Assembly: GCF_005484945.1 (NCBI RefSeq) | Contig: NZ_CP034035.1 | Span: 1,364,001 to 1,428,000, forward strand | Reading direction: 5' to 3' | Origin: Brenneria rubrifaciens | Lineage (GTDB): Bacteria > Pseudomonadota > Gammaproteobacteria > Enterobacterales > Enterobacteriaceae | DNA: 64,000 nucleotides | In this document: piece by piece, positions 18,829 to 28,938 of the stretch | Layout: the number at the start of each line of letters is the position of its first letter | Position numbering within the stretch: the first letter of the stretch is position 1 | Notes under the pieces: generated by a model | What the model saw: the letters and a program-made list of their open reading frames with translations, nothing else | The model's database searches: none | Told to the model about the DNA's origin: nothing | Program-made: the position numbers and the translations under genes

Positions 18829-19870
18829 GCCGATAGCGCTGTTTTGTCTGACGCCCGGCGGCGTTCGCCTTGCCCGGCGTTTGCAGCCTCATTTATCGCT
18901 CATCTGTTTTACCAGTGAAAAATTGCTGGCGCCGGGATTCGTCGCGTTCAACGGCAGCTTTGGCGACACCATGCGGGATGCGTTCAACCATTATGCCGCG
19001 CTGGTGGTGATCGGCGCGGCAGGCATCACGGTACGGACGATCGCGCCGTTGTTGAATGACAAACTGACCGACCCGGCGGTCGTGGTGATTGATGAGCGGG
19101 GGCAACACGTTATCAGCCTGCTGTCCGGGCACGTTGGCGGCGCCAATGCGCTGGCGCGCCACCTGGCCGGGTTGCTGGGCGCCGTTCCGGTCATTACCAC
19201 CGCCACAGACGTCAATCAACTGACGGCGCTGGATACGCTGGCGACACAACTGGATGCCGGGATGCGGGATTTTCGCCATGCGGTAAAGACCGTCAATCAG
19301 ATGCTGGTCAGCGATCGCAACGTCGGCCTGTGGTGGGATGCGTCATTACACCGCGAGCGCGAGCGCTGCGATGTGCGCGGTTTCATTCCGGTAGCGCGTC
19401 TGGAAACGTTGCCTGAACTGGATGCGCTGGTGTGCGTCAGCCTGCGCGATAGCCTGCCTGATTTACCGTTGCCGGTGTACAAACTGGTGCCACGCCGTGT
19501 GGTGGCCGGGATCGGCTGCCGTCGGGCGACGCCACTGCAAACGCTGGACGCGCTGTTGTCGCGGCAACTGGCGGAAAATCATTTCGATCTGCTGGCGCTG
19601 CGGGCGATTGGCAGCGTCGCCATCAAGAAAGATGAACCCGCGTTGCATCAACTGGCGCAACGCTGGCGCGTCCCCTTTGAATTGTTCAGCGTCGAGGCGC
19701 TTCGCCGCCATGAGGCGCGGTTTCCCGTTTCTGATTTTGTCCGTCAAACCCTCGGCGTCGGCAGCGTGTCGCAGCCTGTCGCCTGGCTGATGAGTGAAGG
19801 CCAACTGGTTGGCGATACCTTGCGTCAGCAGGGGGTCACCCTGACTCTGGGAGTATTGAATTTATGTTAA
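18809..19870 (+). CDS. cbiG: Cobalt-precorrin-5A hydrolase
   Basis: CbiG opens the delta-lactone ring of cobalt-precorrin-5A and releases acetaldehyde. The 353-residue protein has the N-terminal [50 protein letters not shown] and VITTATDVN, and the C-terminal [17 protein letters not shown] domain, all typical of CbiG. The ATG at 18809 is chosen by homology; the frame is open further upstream inside cbiF. Confidence 0.94.
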   Translation: MNIVRPEPIALFCLTPGGVRLARRLQPHLSLICFTSEKLLAPGFVAFNGSFGDTMRDAFNHYAALVVIGAAGITVRTIAPLLNDKLTDPAVVVIDERGQHVISLLSGHVGGANALARHLAGLLGAVPVITTATDVNQLTALDTLATQLDAGMRDFRHAVKTVNQMLVSDRNVGLWWDASLHRERERCDVRGFIPVARLETLPELDALVCVSLRDSLPDLPLPVYKLVPRRVVAGIGCRRATPLQTLDALLSRQLAENHFDLLALRAIGSVAIKKDEPALHQLAQRWRVPFELFSVEALRRHEARFPVSDFVRQTLGVGSVSQPVAWLMSEGQLVGDTLRQQGVTLTLGVLNLC

Positions 19871-20589
19871 CCGTGATCGGCATTGGGCCGGGCAGTGAAG
19901 CCATGATGACGCAGGAGGCGGTTGCCGCTATCCGTGATGCGGAGATCGTGGTGGGCTACAAAACATATACCCATCTGGTGAAGCCGTTGACCGGTGATAA
20001 GCAGGTGATCAAAACCGGCATGTGCAAAGAGATCGAACGCTGTCAGACGGCGATTGATCTGGCCGTGGCGGGCCGCAATGTGGCGTTGATCAGCAGCGGC
20101 GACGCCGGAATTTATGGCATGGCCGGGCTGGTGCTGGAGCTGATCGGTCAGCAACAGTTGGATCTGGAGGTGCGTCTGGTGGCGGGGATCACGGCGAGCA
20201 TCGCCGCCGCGTCGCTGTTGGGCGCGCCGCTGATGCATGACTTCTGCCATATCAGCCTGAGCGATTTGCTGACGCCGTGGCCGGTGATTGAGAAACGCAT
20301 CGCCGCCGCTGCGCAGGCTGACTTCGTGGTGTGTTTTTACAATCCGCGCAGCCGCGGCAGGGAAGGCCATTTGGCCCGCGCGTTTGAGCTGATGAAACCG
20401 TGGACCTCGCCGGAGACCCCGGTGGGGGTGGTGAAAGCCGCGGGGCGTAAGAAAGAACAGAAGTGGATCACCACCTTCGGCGACATGGATTTTACCCCGG
20501 TGGATATGACCAGTCTGGTGATCGTGGGGAACAAAACCACCTATTGCCGGGACGGATTGATGATCACGCCGCGAGGTTATGTGCTTTGA
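19864..20589 (+). CDS. cbiH: Cobalt-precorrin-3 C17-methyltransferase
   Basis: CbiH methylates C17 with ring contraction. The 241-residue tetrapyrrole methylase has VIGIGPGSEAMMTQEAVAAI, YKTYTHLVKPL, LISSGDAGIYGMAG, AAASLLGAPLMHDFCHISLSD (a signature of this subfamily) and CFYNPRSRGREGHL. It overlaps cbiG by 7 bases. Confidence 0.96.
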   Translation: MLTVIGIGPGSEAMMTQEAVAAIRDAEIVVGYKTYTHLVKPLTGDKQVIKTGMCKEIERCQTAIDLAVAGRNVALISSGDAGIYGMAGLVLELIGQQQLDLEVRLVAGITASIAAASLLGAPLMHDFCHISLSDLLTPWPVIEKRIAAAAQADFVVCFYNPRSRGREGHLARAFELMKPWTSPETPVGVVKAAGRKKEQKWITTFGDMDFTPVDMTSLVIVGNKTTYCRDGLMITPRGYVL

Positions 20590-21380
20590 GCCGTCCACCG
20601 ATCCATATTTTTGGCGGTACCCGCGACGCCCGACTGATCTGTCAGGCATTGGATGCCGCCGGAGAACGTTACCGGCTGTCGGTCGCCACGGAAACCGGCA
20701 AACAACTGGCAGGCAATATTGCCGGTGAGGTGGTGGTGGGGCGCATGGATGCGGAGCAAATCGCGGAGTACCTGGCGGCCCGGAAAGTGCGTTGGGTGAT
20801 TGACGCTTCCCATCCGTACGCCGAGGCGCTGCACCGGAATGTGGCTGCCGCTTGCCATCGATTGCGCCTGCCGCTTACCCGCTATCAGCGGCCAAGCGAT
20901 ATCGACGCCATCGATCATCCGCTGCTGCACAAGGTGCCGGATCTGGCCGCGGCCTGCACGATTGCCCGGACGCTCGGCCCGCGGGTGTTGCTGACCACGG
21001 GCAGTAAAGATCTGGCGGTATACCGGCAAAACCTGCCGGGTAAATATTTACTGGCGCGCGTATTGCCGACGTCTGCGGTGCTGGCGCAGTGTGAAGCGCT
21101 GGGGTTTGGGGTTGAGCAGATTATCGCCCAGTGCGGGCCGTTCAGCGCCGAGTTCAATCAGGCGCTGTACAGGTTCTGCCAGCCGGATGTGGTGATCACC
21201 AAAGAGTCCGGCGCCGAGGGCGGTTATCAGCAAAAAGTGGCGCCCTGTCTGGCGCTGAAGATTCCCTGCATCGTGGTATGCCGCCCGGCGCGATTGGCTG
21301 AGCATGGCGGAGAGGATCGGGTCGCTTCACTGACGGCGTTCGCTCATCGTCTGGCCGGTTGGCAGACGCAACGAGGATAA
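20586..21380 (+). CDS. cbiJ: Cobalt-precorrin-6A reductase
   Basis: CbiJ reduces cobalt-precorrin-6A with a nicotinamide cofactor. The 264-residue protein has IHIFGGTRDARLICQAL at the N terminus, WVIDASHPYAEALHRN, LLTTGSKDLAVYRQN and VVITKESGAEGGYQQK near the C terminus. No ATG is in frame near the expected start. TTG at 20586 overlaps the cbiH stop and has GAGG 9 bases upstream, so it is taken as the start. Confidence 0.92.
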   Translation: MSRPPIHIFGGTRDARLICQALDAAGERYRLSVATETGKQLAGNIAGEVVVGRMDAEQIAEYLAARKVRWVIDASHPYAEALHRNVAAACHRLRLPLTRYQRPSDIDAIDHPLLHKVPDLAAACTIARTLGPRVLLTTGSKDLAVYRQNLPGKYLLARVLPTSAVLAQCEALGFGVEQIIAQCGPFSAEFNQALYRFCQPDVVITKESGAEGGYQQKVAPCLALKIPCIVVCRPARLAEHGGEDRVASLTAFAHRLAGWQTQRG

Positions 21381-21383
21381 AAC

Positions 21384-22193
21384 ATGAAAAAGGCACTGTT
21401 GATTATCAGTTTTGGCACCCGCTATCCGTCTACCCGGCGGAAGAATATTGATGCCTGTGAACAGCACCTTGCGGCGAACTGTGATGATCGCGATCTATTC
21501 CGGGCCTTTACCTCGGAAATGATTATCCGCAAGCTGCGCGACCGCGACGGTTTGCTGATTGATAACCCCGCTCAGGCGCTGCAACGGCTGGCGGACGAAG
21601 GCTATCAGGATGTGGCGATCCAGTCTCTGCATGTGATTAACGGCGACGAGTATGAAAAAGTGGTCAGCGAGGCACGGGCATTTCGCGCTCGGTTTCAGCG
21701 TCTGGTTGTGGGCGCGCCGTTATTGAGCCGTTTTGATGACTACCAGCAACTGATCACGGCGCTGAAAGGACAGATGCCGGCGTTGCAGGCCGATGAACGG
21801 GTGATCTTTATGGGACACGGCGCCAGCCATCATGCGTTTTCGGCCTATGCCTGTCTCGATCATCTGATGATCACGCAAAATGTCCCGGCGCTAGTCGGCG
21901 CGGTGGAAAGTTATCCTGAGATTGATCACCTCATCGGGCGATTGCGGCGACAGGAGGTGCGCAAAGTCCATCTGATGCCGCTGATGCTGGTGGCGGGCGA
22001 CCACGCGATTAACGATATGGCATCGGATGATGCGGATTCCTGGAAATCACGGATCGAAGCCGCGGGCATTGCCACACAAAGCTGGCTGCAAGGGTTGGGT
22101 GAAAATCCGCTGATCCGCGACATGTTTTCCCGGCATCTCGACGCGGCGTTGCGCGATGAACCGTTGCGTGATGAAGAACAGGAGGTGGCGTAA
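21384..22193 (+). CDS. cbiK: Sirohydrochlorin cobaltochelatase (anaerobic)
   Basis: CbiK inserts cobalt into sirohydrochlorin, the branch point from siroheme to cobalamin. The 269-residue protein has the N-terminal ALLIISFGTRYPSTRRKNID, FRAFTSEMIIRKLRDRDG, IQSLHVINGDEYEKVV with the metal-site histidine, and FMGHGASHHAF plus LMPLMLVAGDHAINDMA with further conserved histidines. It begins 3 bases after cbiJ. With no cobalt transporter in this operon, the source of its cobalt is not encoded nearby. Confidence 0.96.
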   Translation: MKKALLIISFGTRYPSTRRKNIDACEQHLAANCDDRDLFRAFTSEMIIRKLRDRDGLLIDNPAQALQRLADEGYQDVAIQSLHVINGDEYEKVVSEARAFRARFQRLVVGAPLLSRFDDYQQLITALKGQMPALQADERVIFMGHGASHHAFSAYACLDHLMITQNVPALVGAVESYPEIDHLIGRLRRQEVRKVHLMPLMLVAGDHAINDMASDDADSWKSRIEAAGIATQSWLQGLGENPLIRDMFSRHLDAALRDEPLRDEEQEVA

Positions 22194-22912
22194 TGGGCGG
22201 CAGACTTTATGCGTTGGGCGTCGGCCCCGGCGCCGGCGATTTGATTACCGTGCGCGCGGCGCGTCTGATTGGCGCGCTCGATATCCTGTATGCGCCGGCA
22301 GGACGTAAAGGCGGTGACAGTCTGGCGTTATCCATCGTGCGTGAGTATCTGTCGCCGTTAACGGAAATCCGTACCCGTCACTTCCCCATGCGTGCAGAAA
22401 ACGACGAGAAAGAGGCCGTGTGGGATGAGATGGCGCAGCAGTTGACGGATGATGTTGCCCGCGGCAAGCAGGTCGGCTTTATCACGCTGGGGGATGCGAT
22501 GTTGTTCAGCACCTGGGTGTTCCTGCTGGCCCGGATTGGACGACCGCCGTGGCTGGAAATCGTGCCGGGGGTGACCTCCTTTGCCGCGATTGCCGCCAGA
22601 ACCGCGTTCCCGTTGGCGATGGAGCAGCAATCGCTGGCCGTTATGTCCTGCACCGCGCCGGAAGCCGAGTTGGAGCGGGCGTTGCTGACTCATGATTGCG
22701 TGGTGCTGATGAAGGTTTACGGCCGGTTTGCCGCGATACAGGCGCTGTTGGCAAGGCTCAATCTATTCGACCACGCGCTGTTGATGGCCGATGCCTCTAT
22801 GCCGGGCGAGCAGTGCTGGCGGCATTTGGGTCAGGTCGCCGACGATCGGGCGTTACCCTATTTCTCCACCATTATGGTGAACAAACGGTGGCGTGCTGAG
22901 GCGTTGCCATGA
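22193..22912 (+). CDS. cbiL: Cobalt-precorrin-2 C20-methyltransferase
   Basis: CbiL methylates C20 of cobalt-factor II or precorrin-2. The 239-residue tetrapyrrole methylase has [36 protein letters not shown] and [16 protein letters not shown]. It shares one base with the cbiK stop and overlaps cbiP by 4 bases. In Salmonella this gene is followed by cbiMNQO; here cbiP follows directly. Confidence 0.95.
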   Translation: MGGRLYALGVGPGAGDLITVRAARLIGALDILYAPAGRKGGDSLALSIVREYLSPLTEIRTRHFPMRAENDEKEAVWDEMAQQLTDDVARGKQVGFITLGDAMLFSTWVFLLARIGRPPWLEIVPGVTSFAAIAARTAFPLAMEQQSLAVMSCTAPEAELERALLTHDCVVLMKVYGRFAAIQALLARLNLFDHALLMADASMPGEQCWRHLGQVADDRALPYFSTIMVNKRWRAEALP

Positions 22913-24444
22913 GTCTGTGCATCATGATTCAGGGAACCGCGTCGGATGTCGGTAAAAGCATGCTGGTCGCGGGATTGTGCCGCATCTTGGCACAGGACGG
23001 TTACCGCTGCGCCCCGTTTAAATCGCAGAACATGGCGTTGAATTCGGGCGTTACGCCCAACGGCGAAGAGATGGGACGGGCGCAGATTTTTCAGGCGGAG
23101 GCGGCAGGTATCGAGCCGGATGTGCGCATGAATCCGGTTTTGCTCAAGCCGACCTGTGATCGCAAATCTCAGGTAGTGCTGATGGGCAAGGTCGCCTGTC
23201 ATCTGGATGCGGCGGCGTATCACCAATATAAACCGCTGTTACAACGGCAAATCAGCGAGGTTTACCACAGCCTGGCCCGCGAATATGACGTGATGGTGCT
23301 GGAAGGGGCGGGCAGCCCGGCGGAAATCAATTTGCGCGATCGGGATATCGTCAACATGGGCATGGCGGCGATGGCCGATGCGCCGGTGTTGCTGGTGGCG
23401 GATATCGATCGCGGCGGGGTGTTTGCCGCGATCTACGGTACGTTGGCGCTCTTGCCGCCGGAGGAGAAAGCGCGGGTAAAAGGGGTAATTATCAATAAAT
23501 TCCGCGGCGACGCGGCGTTGCTAACGCCGGGGGTGGCGCAAATCGAAGCGCTGACGGGCGTACCGGTGATTGGCGTTATGCCGTGGCTGGATGTTGAGCT
23601 GGAAGATGAAGACGGCGTGGCGCTGCAAACCGGGAAATACGTTGGCGCGCCGCGCCAGGCGCTGGATATCGCCGTGATTCGACTGCCGCATATCGCCAAC
23701 TTTACCGATTTTAACGCGCTGGCGGCGCAGCCCGACGTCAGTTTGCGCTATGTCGCCACGGCGTCGGCGCTGGCGGGCGCGGATTTGATTATTTTACCCG
23801 GCAGTAAAAATACGCTGAGTGATTTGCGGTGGCTGCAACAAAGCGGGTTGTCCGCTGCGCTCCGGGCGCGGCATCAGGCCGGCGCCGCCATCGTCGGCAT
23901 TTGCGGCGGTTATCAGATGCTGGGCCGCCGGATTATTGATGGCGTGGAGTCGGGTATTGCCCGGATGGACGGATTGGGGCTGCTGGATGTGGAGACCACG
24001 TTTGCGCCGGAGAAAGTGACGGCGCGGGTGACGGGAAACTGTCTTCGCCGGTTGCCGGGGCTGTTGGCGACGGGCGCGGAGTTACCGGTTAGCGGCTATG
24101 AAATACATATGGGCGAATCGCGGCTTGGTCGGCGAGCGGCGCCTTTTATCTCCCTGACGCAGCGCAACGGGCAGGCGACGGCGTGCTATGACGGGGCGAT
24201 CAACGTCGACGGCAGCGTATTCGGCAGCTATCTTCACGGCCTGTTTGATAACGGTGAGTTCACGCGCGCGCTGCTGAATACGCTGCGTCAGCGCAAAGGT
24301 CTGGCGGCATTCGAGGGCGAAGTATTGGATTACGCCCGCCACAAGCAGCGACAGTTTGATATTTTGGCGGCCGCCATGCGGGAGCATATCGATATCGGGG
24401 CGATATATCGGTTTATGAGGGGAGGCAAAGGGCCGGAGAGGTAG
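22909..24444 (+). CDS. cbiP: Cobyric acid synthase
   Basis: CbiP amidates the b, d, e and g side chains of adenosylcobyrinate diamide using glutamine and ATP. The 511-residue protein has the N-terminal ATPase motif [49 protein letters not shown], and a C-terminal amidotransferase domain with the nucleophile in [13 protein letters not shown] and the His-Gly pair in [11 protein letters not shown] 141-base gap without evident signals follows before cobU. Confidence 0.96.
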   Translation: MSLCIMIQGTASDVGKSMLVAGLCRILAQDGYRCAPFKSQNMALNSGVTPNGEEMGRAQIFQAEAAGIEPDVRMNPVLLKPTCDRKSQVVLMGKVACHLDAAAYHQYKPLLQRQISEVYHSLAREYDVMVLEGAGSPAEINLRDRDIVNMGMAAMADAPVLLVADIDRGGVFAAIYGTLALLPPEEKARVKGVIINKFRGDAALLTPGVAQIEALTGVPVIGVMPWLDVELEDEDGVALQTGKYVGAPRQALDIAVIRLPHIANFTDFNALAAQPDVSLRYVATASALAGADLIILPGSKNTLSDLRWLQQSGLSAALRARHQAGAAIVGICGGYQMLGRRIIDGVESGIARMDGLGLLDVETTFAPEKVTARVTGNCLRRLPGLLATGAELPVSGYEIHMGESRLGRRAAPFISLTQRNGQATACYDGAINVDGSVFGSYLHGLFDNGEFTRALLNTLRQRKGLAAFEGEVLDYARHKQRQFDILAAAMREHIDIGAIYRFMRGGKGPER

Positions 24445-24585
24445 CAGGCAAAAAGCGCCGGACTTTTTCAGCAATCGCAGAAAAGGGGCATTCCCTTCTG
24501 GCGTAAGCGGTGACCCAATGCCAGGAAAAAAGAGAGGCGGGCGGGTGCAAACCAGCAGGTTTAATTTCATGAACAGGAGTCGCAT

Positions 24586-25131
24586 TTGATTTTAATTACT
24601 GGCGGTGCCCGAAGCGGCAAGAGCGCGCTGGCGGAAAAGCTGGCGACGCAGTGCCGCGATCGGGTGCTGTATATCGCCACCTCGGTCGTGACCGATGACG
24701 AAATGGCCGATCGCGTGCGGCTGCACCGCGAAAGCCGTCCGGCGCACTGGCGGACGTGGGAAGGTTACCGTGATTTGGGCAAGGTGATCGCGGAGCAGGC
24801 TGCCGCGGATGAAGCTGTTATTCTGGAGTGCATCACCACCACGATCGCCAATCTGTTATTTGCTCAGGCCGGCGATACGCCGCCTGAACAGATGGATTTC
24901 CCGGCGATGGAAGCGGTGATCCAGCAACAAATCGAGGAGTTGATTGTAGCCTGTGTACAGAGTCCGTCGCCGATCTATCTGGTGACCAATGAACTGGGGA
25001 TGGGCATAGTGCCGGAAAATCGGCTGGCCCGGCATTTCCGCGATATTGCCGGACGCGTCAATCAGCGTCTGGCTGCGGCGGCGGCGTCCGTCTATCTGGT
25101 GGTGTCGGGGATAGAGGTAAAAATCAAATGA
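24586..25131 (+). CDS. cobU: Adenosylcobinamide kinase / GTP:adenosylcobinamide-phosphate guanylyltransferase
   Basis: CobU phosphorylates adenosylcobinamide and transfers GMP to it, activating it for CobS. The 181-residue protein starts [19 protein letters not shown] with the P-loop at residues 6-13, has [23 protein letters not shown] containing the histidine that carries GMP, and [22 protein letters not shown] near the C terminus. The start is TTG, with CAGGAG 6 bases upstream; no in-frame ATG is suitable. Confidence 0.95.
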   Translation: MILITGGARSGKSALAEKLATQCRDRVLYIATSVVTDDEMADRVRLHRESRPAHWRTWEGYRDLGKVIAEQAAADEAVILECITTTIANLLFAQAGDTPPEQMDFPAMEAVIQQQIEELIVACVQSPSPIYLVTNELGMGIVPENRLARHFRDIAGRVNQRLAAAAASVYLVVSGIEVKIK

Positions 25132-25874
25132 GTCTGCGGTTGTTTTTGGCCGCCTTGCAATTCATGACCCGTATCCCGGTGCCTGAATGTTGGACGCAAG
25201 GGCTGGCTATGCGGCAGTACGCGCGCGGTATCGTCTGTTTTCCGCTTATCGGGCTGATCGTCGGGGCTATGGCGGGGAGCGTATTTACGCTGCTGGCTCC
25301 GTGGTGCGGCCTGCCGCTGGCGGCGCTGGCCTATGTGCTGGCGTTGGCGTTGATAACCGGCGCTTTTCATCTTGACGGGTTGGCCGATACCTGCGACGGC
25401 GTGTTTTCCGCCCGCCAGCGCGAGAAAATGCTGGAAATTATGCGTGACAGTCGGCTTGGCGCCAACGGCGGGCTGGCGCTGATTTTCATCGTCGCGGCCA
25501 AAGTGTTGGTCGTCAGTGAACTGGCGCTGCGCGGCACGTCCATGCTGGCGATGTTGATGGCGGCGCCGGTGGCCGGACGTACGGCGATTGTGCTGCTGAT
25601 GTACCGGCAGCGCTACGCCCGTGAAGGTCAGGGGCTGGGGAATGTGTATATCGGTCAGGTGAACGCGGGAGAAACGCTGGCGACCCTGATTGGCGGGGCG
25701 CTGCTGGTTGGATTAACAGGCCAGGCGCGGGCATTGCCGTCATTGGGAATAACGCTGCTCATCATCTGGCTGATGGGCGTTTATCTGCGGCGTCGGTTGG
25801 GCGGACAAACCGGCGATACGCTGGGCGCGGCGGTAGAAGTGGGCGAACTGGTGTTCTTACTGGCGTTGCTGTAA
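25128..25874 (+). CDS. cobS: Adenosylcobinamide-GDP ribazoletransferase (cobalamin synthase)
   Basis: CobS joins adenosylcobinamide-GDP and alpha-ribazole phosphate in the inner membrane. The 248-residue protein is highly hydrophobic. It has the signature [41 protein letters not shown] block (split here as [11 protein letters not shown] and [11 protein letters not shown]) and FMTRIPVP near the N terminus. Its ATG overlaps the cobU stop. Confidence 0.95.
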   Translation: MSLRLFLAALQFMTRIPVPECWTQGLAMRQYARGIVCFPLIGLIVGAMAGSVFTLLAPWCGLPLAALAYVLALALITGAFHLDGLADTCDGVFSARQREKMLEIMRDSRLGANGGLALIFIVAAKVLVVSELALRGTSMLAMLMAAPVAGRTAIVLLMYRQRYAREGQGLGNVYIGQVNAGETLATLIGGALLVGLTGQARALPSLGITLLIIWLMGVYLRRRLGGQTGDTLGAAVEVGELVFLLALL

Positions 25875-25908
25875 TGAACGGCGTGAAAGCGAAGAATAGA
25901 GGAAAAGC

Positions 25909-26526
25909 ATGCGGCTGTTTCTTGTCAGACATGGTCAGACCGAGGCCAATCTCAACGGTGTTTTCTGCGGTGCAACCGATGTCCGCCTGACGGATACGGG
26001 GGTGGCGCAGGCCCGGCGGGTGGCCGGCTGGCTGAAGGATATCGATTTCACCTCCGCAACGCACAGCGGGCTGACGCGGGCGCGGCAAACCGCTGAAATC
26101 CTGCTGCAACCGCACGCACTTTCCCCGGTCGCGGATAGGGCATTGAACGAGATGGACTTTGGCGACTGGGAAATGCGTCATCATCGGGATTTACAGCAGG
26201 AAGATGCGCAAAACTGGGCTGCCTGGGTTGCCGACTGGCAGAATGCGCGTCCGACGGCAGGGGAGTCGTTTGCTGAGTTTTCAACGCGTATCGAGCCTGT
26301 CATCCAGACATTGCTGACGCAGGAGGTTCAGGGAAATCATTTGTGGGTTGCGCATCAGGGCGTACTGAGTTTGCTGCTGGCAAGGTTATTCGCCATGCCC
26401 GCCGCAGCCATGTGGCATTTTCATTTTGAACAGGACTCATACAGCGTACTGGATATTCGTCATGGGTTTGTCACGCTGCTGGCCTTTAATCATCGGACAT
26501 ATTGGCAACCGGAAAAACGAGAATAA
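25909..26526 (+). CDS. cobC: Alpha-ribazole phosphatase
   Basis: CobC removes the phosphate from alpha-ribazole-5'-phosphate or from adenosylcobalamin-5'-phosphate. The 205-residue protein belongs to the histidine phosphatase family, with the catalytic RHGQTEAN at residues 7-14, a second conserved region SGLTRARQTAEILL, ALNEMDFGDWE, and VAHQGVLSLLL with the second histidine. GAGGA precedes the ATG. In Salmonella cobC lies away from the cbi operon, whereas here it sits between cobS and cobT. Confidence 0.94.
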   Translation: MRLFLVRHGQTEANLNGVFCGATDVRLTDTGVAQARRVAGWLKDIDFTSATHSGLTRARQTAEILLQPHALSPVADRALNEMDFGDWEMRHHRDLQQEDAQNWAAWVADWQNARPTAGESFAEFSTRIEPVIQTLLTQEVQGNHLWVAHQGVLSLLLARLFAMPAAAMWHFHFEQDSYSVLDIRHGFVTLLAFNHRTYWQPEKRE

Positions 26527-26529
26527 TCT

Positions 26530-27594
26530 ATGCACCCACATTCAGCATTCACCCTTCCACAACTGGTTGAATCCATTATTCCTCTGGATCAAGAGGCGAT
26601 GCAGCGGGCGTCGGCCAGAATTGATGGGTTACTGAAACCGACGGGCAGTCTGGGCCGCCTGGAAGCGCTGGCGGTTCAACTGGCGGGCATGCGTGGTTTG
26701 TCCGGGCATCGGGTCGGGCGTAAACAAATTCTCGTGATGGCCGCCGATCACGGGGTGTATGACGAAGGCGTGGCGATTTCGCCGCGGGCGGTAACGGCGA
26801 TTCAGGCCGCCAACATGGTCAAGGGGATTACCGGTGTTTGTGTGCTGGCGGCCAATGCGAATACAGAGGTCACTGTTGTGGATGTGGGGATCGACAGCGA
26901 ACCGTTGCCCGGCGTACTGAACATGAAAGTCCAGCGCGGGAGCGGCAATATTGTCTGTGAGGCCGCGATGACACGTCAACAGGCGCAAGCGTTACTGTGC
27001 GCCTGCGCACAGTTGACCATCGAGCAGGCGGCGGGTGGCGTCAAGGTGTTTGGCGTGGGCGAGCTGGGCATGGCGAACACCACCGCCGCCGCCGCAATCA
27101 TCAGCGTCATCGCCGATCACGATCCGCATCAGGTGGTAGGCATCGGAGCCAATTTCCCCCGCGATCGCCTGCACCATAAGGTCGCCGTCGTACGCAAGGC
27201 CATCGCATTCAATCAACCTGACGCGCAGGATGGCATTGACGTACTGGCTAAGCTTGGCGGCTTCGATCTGGTCGGTATGGCGGGCGTGATGCTGGGCGCG
27301 GCCGCGGTTGGGCATCCGGTGGTGCTGGATGGCTTTCTTTCCTATGCGTCCGCGCTGGCAGCCAGCCTGATCGCACCGGCGGTGGGTGATTATCTGATCC
27401 CTTCGCATCTCTCTGCGGAAAAAGGCGCCGCTATCGCCTTGCGCCACTTGCAATTGGAACCCTATCTGCAACTGGGGATGCGGCTTGGAGAAGGCAGTGG
27501 CGCAGCCATCGCCATGCATCTGATCGACGCCGCCTGCGCGATGTACAACAACATGGGCGCGTTGGCGGACAGCAATATCGTATTGCCGGCGTAG
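26530..27594 (+). CDS. cobT: Nicotinate-nucleotide--dimethylbenzimidazole phosphoribosyltransferase
   Basis: CobT makes alpha-ribazole phosphate from nicotinate mononucleotide and a benzimidazole base, the lower ligand. The 354-residue protein has [55 protein letters not shown] and the C-terminal [18 protein letters not shown] with the catalytic glutamate. It is the last gene of the operon. No gene for making dimethylbenzimidazole is present nearby. Confidence 0.96.
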   Translation: MHPHSAFTLPQLVESIIPLDQEAMQRASARIDGLLKPTGSLGRLEALAVQLAGMRGLSGHRVGRKQILVMAADHGVYDEGVAISPRAVTAIQAANMVKGITGVCVLAANANTEVTVVDVGIDSEPLPGVLNMKVQRGSGNIVCEAAMTRQQAQALLCACAQLTIEQAAGGVKVFGVGELGMANTTAAAAIISVIADHDPHQVVGIGANFPRDRLHHKVAVVRKAIAFNQPDAQDGIDVLAKLGGFDLVGMAGVMLGAAAVGHPVVLDGFLSYASALAASLIAPAVGDYLIPSHLSAEKGAAIALRHLQLEPYLQLGMRLGEGSGAAIAMHLIDAACAMYNNMGALADSNIVLPA

Positions 27595-27977
27595 CCTGAT
27601 TGATATTTTTTCTGTGGCCGAAAAGGTGATGCTTTTTCGCCACACAGCAGGACGTGTTCTCCCACTGCCTTTCTGTACATCATCACTCTCAGTCAATGAA
27701 GATACTCATATGATTTTATTTCATCATTTTTAATTAATAGTTACTGTCTATTGTATTTAAACTGTTGTGGTGAAATTGGATTCCATATATATAAAATAGT
27801 TAGTCAGCTATATATTTATGTCCGTGTGTTCTTTTCAGAAACCAGTGTTTTTATAGCTATTTTAGTTAGGGAGGTTTTGCGATTTAGCGTTTATTTTCTG
27901 AAAAATAGTAATAATTTATTGTTGCAAGCACAACATGTTTGTAATTTACTGTAGTGGCTGAATCATATGAGGATGAT
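27595..27977. other. AT-rich intergenic region after cobT
   Basis: A stem-loop lies at 27613-27644: TGTGG pairs with CCACA and CGAAAAG with CTTTTCG, with a bulge on each side and a six-base loop. No T-run follows, so it is only a possible terminator of the cob operon. The remainder is strongly AT-rich and holds no gene; the promoter of the RpiR-type regulator should be within it. The composition change marks the boundary to the next accessory segment. Confidence 0.5.
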
Positions 27978-28823
27978 ATGGATTTCTCAAAGCGGGTTGG
28001 TGAACGTTTTTCAAGTCTGACGCCGTCACAAAAAATTATTGCGCGTTACATTGAACGTAATAAAGAACGGGTAGCATTTATGACGGCCCGGCAGTTGGCG
28101 AATGCCATCGATATTAGCGATGCGGCGGTGGTCAGATTTTCCCGGGCTTTAGGTTACCGCGGTTATGCTCATCTGCGAGAAGATTTGGGCAAGGCGCTGA
28201 TTGAAAAGACCGGTTTAAGCGGCGCTTTTCAAAGGGGGCCGATGCCATCCAATGATACTGAATTAAAAACCCGCGTGTTTGAAAACGGTTATCTGTTAAT
28301 CAATAAAACTGAGGAATTAAATAGCACGGAGGTTGTTTCCCGTATTGCGGAAAAGTTGGTTTCGGCAAGGCGCATATGGGTCTGTGCTCATGGTACGACA
28401 CATGCCATGGCTTCTTATCTGGCAATGCATCTTAATGTAATGAAACAGGCGGATATACTCGATATTGGACATGGCGATATTGCGGATCGTATAAGGCATG
28501 TCAGCGAAGACGATGTTTTCATTGGCATCGGCTATGAGCGTTATATTCCCTACACTATTCAAGCAATGCACATTGCGCGTATGCAGGGAGCTTATGCCGT
28601 TGCATTGACGGACCGACAAACGTCACCATTGGTACAAGAAGCGAATGAGGTGCTTTATATTGCAAAGAGCGCCTCTTCTGTGGCGTGGTGGTCACAAGCT
28701 GGCACGTTAATCATGGCGGATTGGTTAATGTCCCAGATGATCATTTTGGATGGGGAAAATATAAAAGAAAAATTACGACAGGCAGATAAGGTATGGGAAT
28801 TGCTCGGTCATTGGAAAAAATGA
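27978..28823 (+). CDS. MurR/RpiR-family transcriptional regulator
   Basis: This 281-residue regulator has an N-terminal RpiR-type helix-turn-helix (SLTPSQKIIARYIERNKERVAFMTARQLANAIDISDAAVVRFSRALGYRGY region, residues 9-60) and a C-terminal SIS domain (about 125-255; AHGTTHAMASYLAMHL, DDVFIGIGYERYIPYT, AVALTDRQTSPL). SIS domains normally sense phosphosugars, but the ligand here is unknown. ATG 27978 is chosen because GAGG lies 5 bases upstream; a GTG at 27954 is the alternative. It is followed on the same strand by an ABC importer and a hydrolase, so it probably controls them. Confidence 0.9.
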   Translation: MDFSKRVGERFSSLTPSQKIIARYIERNKERVAFMTARQLANAIDISDAAVVRFSRALGYRGYAHLREDLGKALIEKTGLSGAFQRGPMPSNDTELKTRVFENGYLLINKTEELNSTEVVSRIAEKLVSARRIWVCAHGTTHAMASYLAMHLNVMKQADILDIGHGDIADRIRHVSEDDVFIGIGYERYIPYTIQAMHIARMQGAYAVALTDRQTSPLVQEANEVLYIAKSASSVAWWSQAGTLIMADWLMSQMIILDGENIKEKLRQADKVWELLGHWKK

Positions 28824-28938
28824 CCCCATTAGGGAGAACTTTAGAAAATAAAAAACCAATTAATAAAATTAAGTAACAATCAATTCAATGCCAGAAAGGA
28901 TTTTTATAACTATATCTATATATAAAAGGACAATGAAT

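Noticed and set aside
12700..27500. Many long open frames antisense to the cob genes
   Set aside because: They follow from the high GC content and codon pattern of the real genes, lack ribosome sites and show no protein family features.
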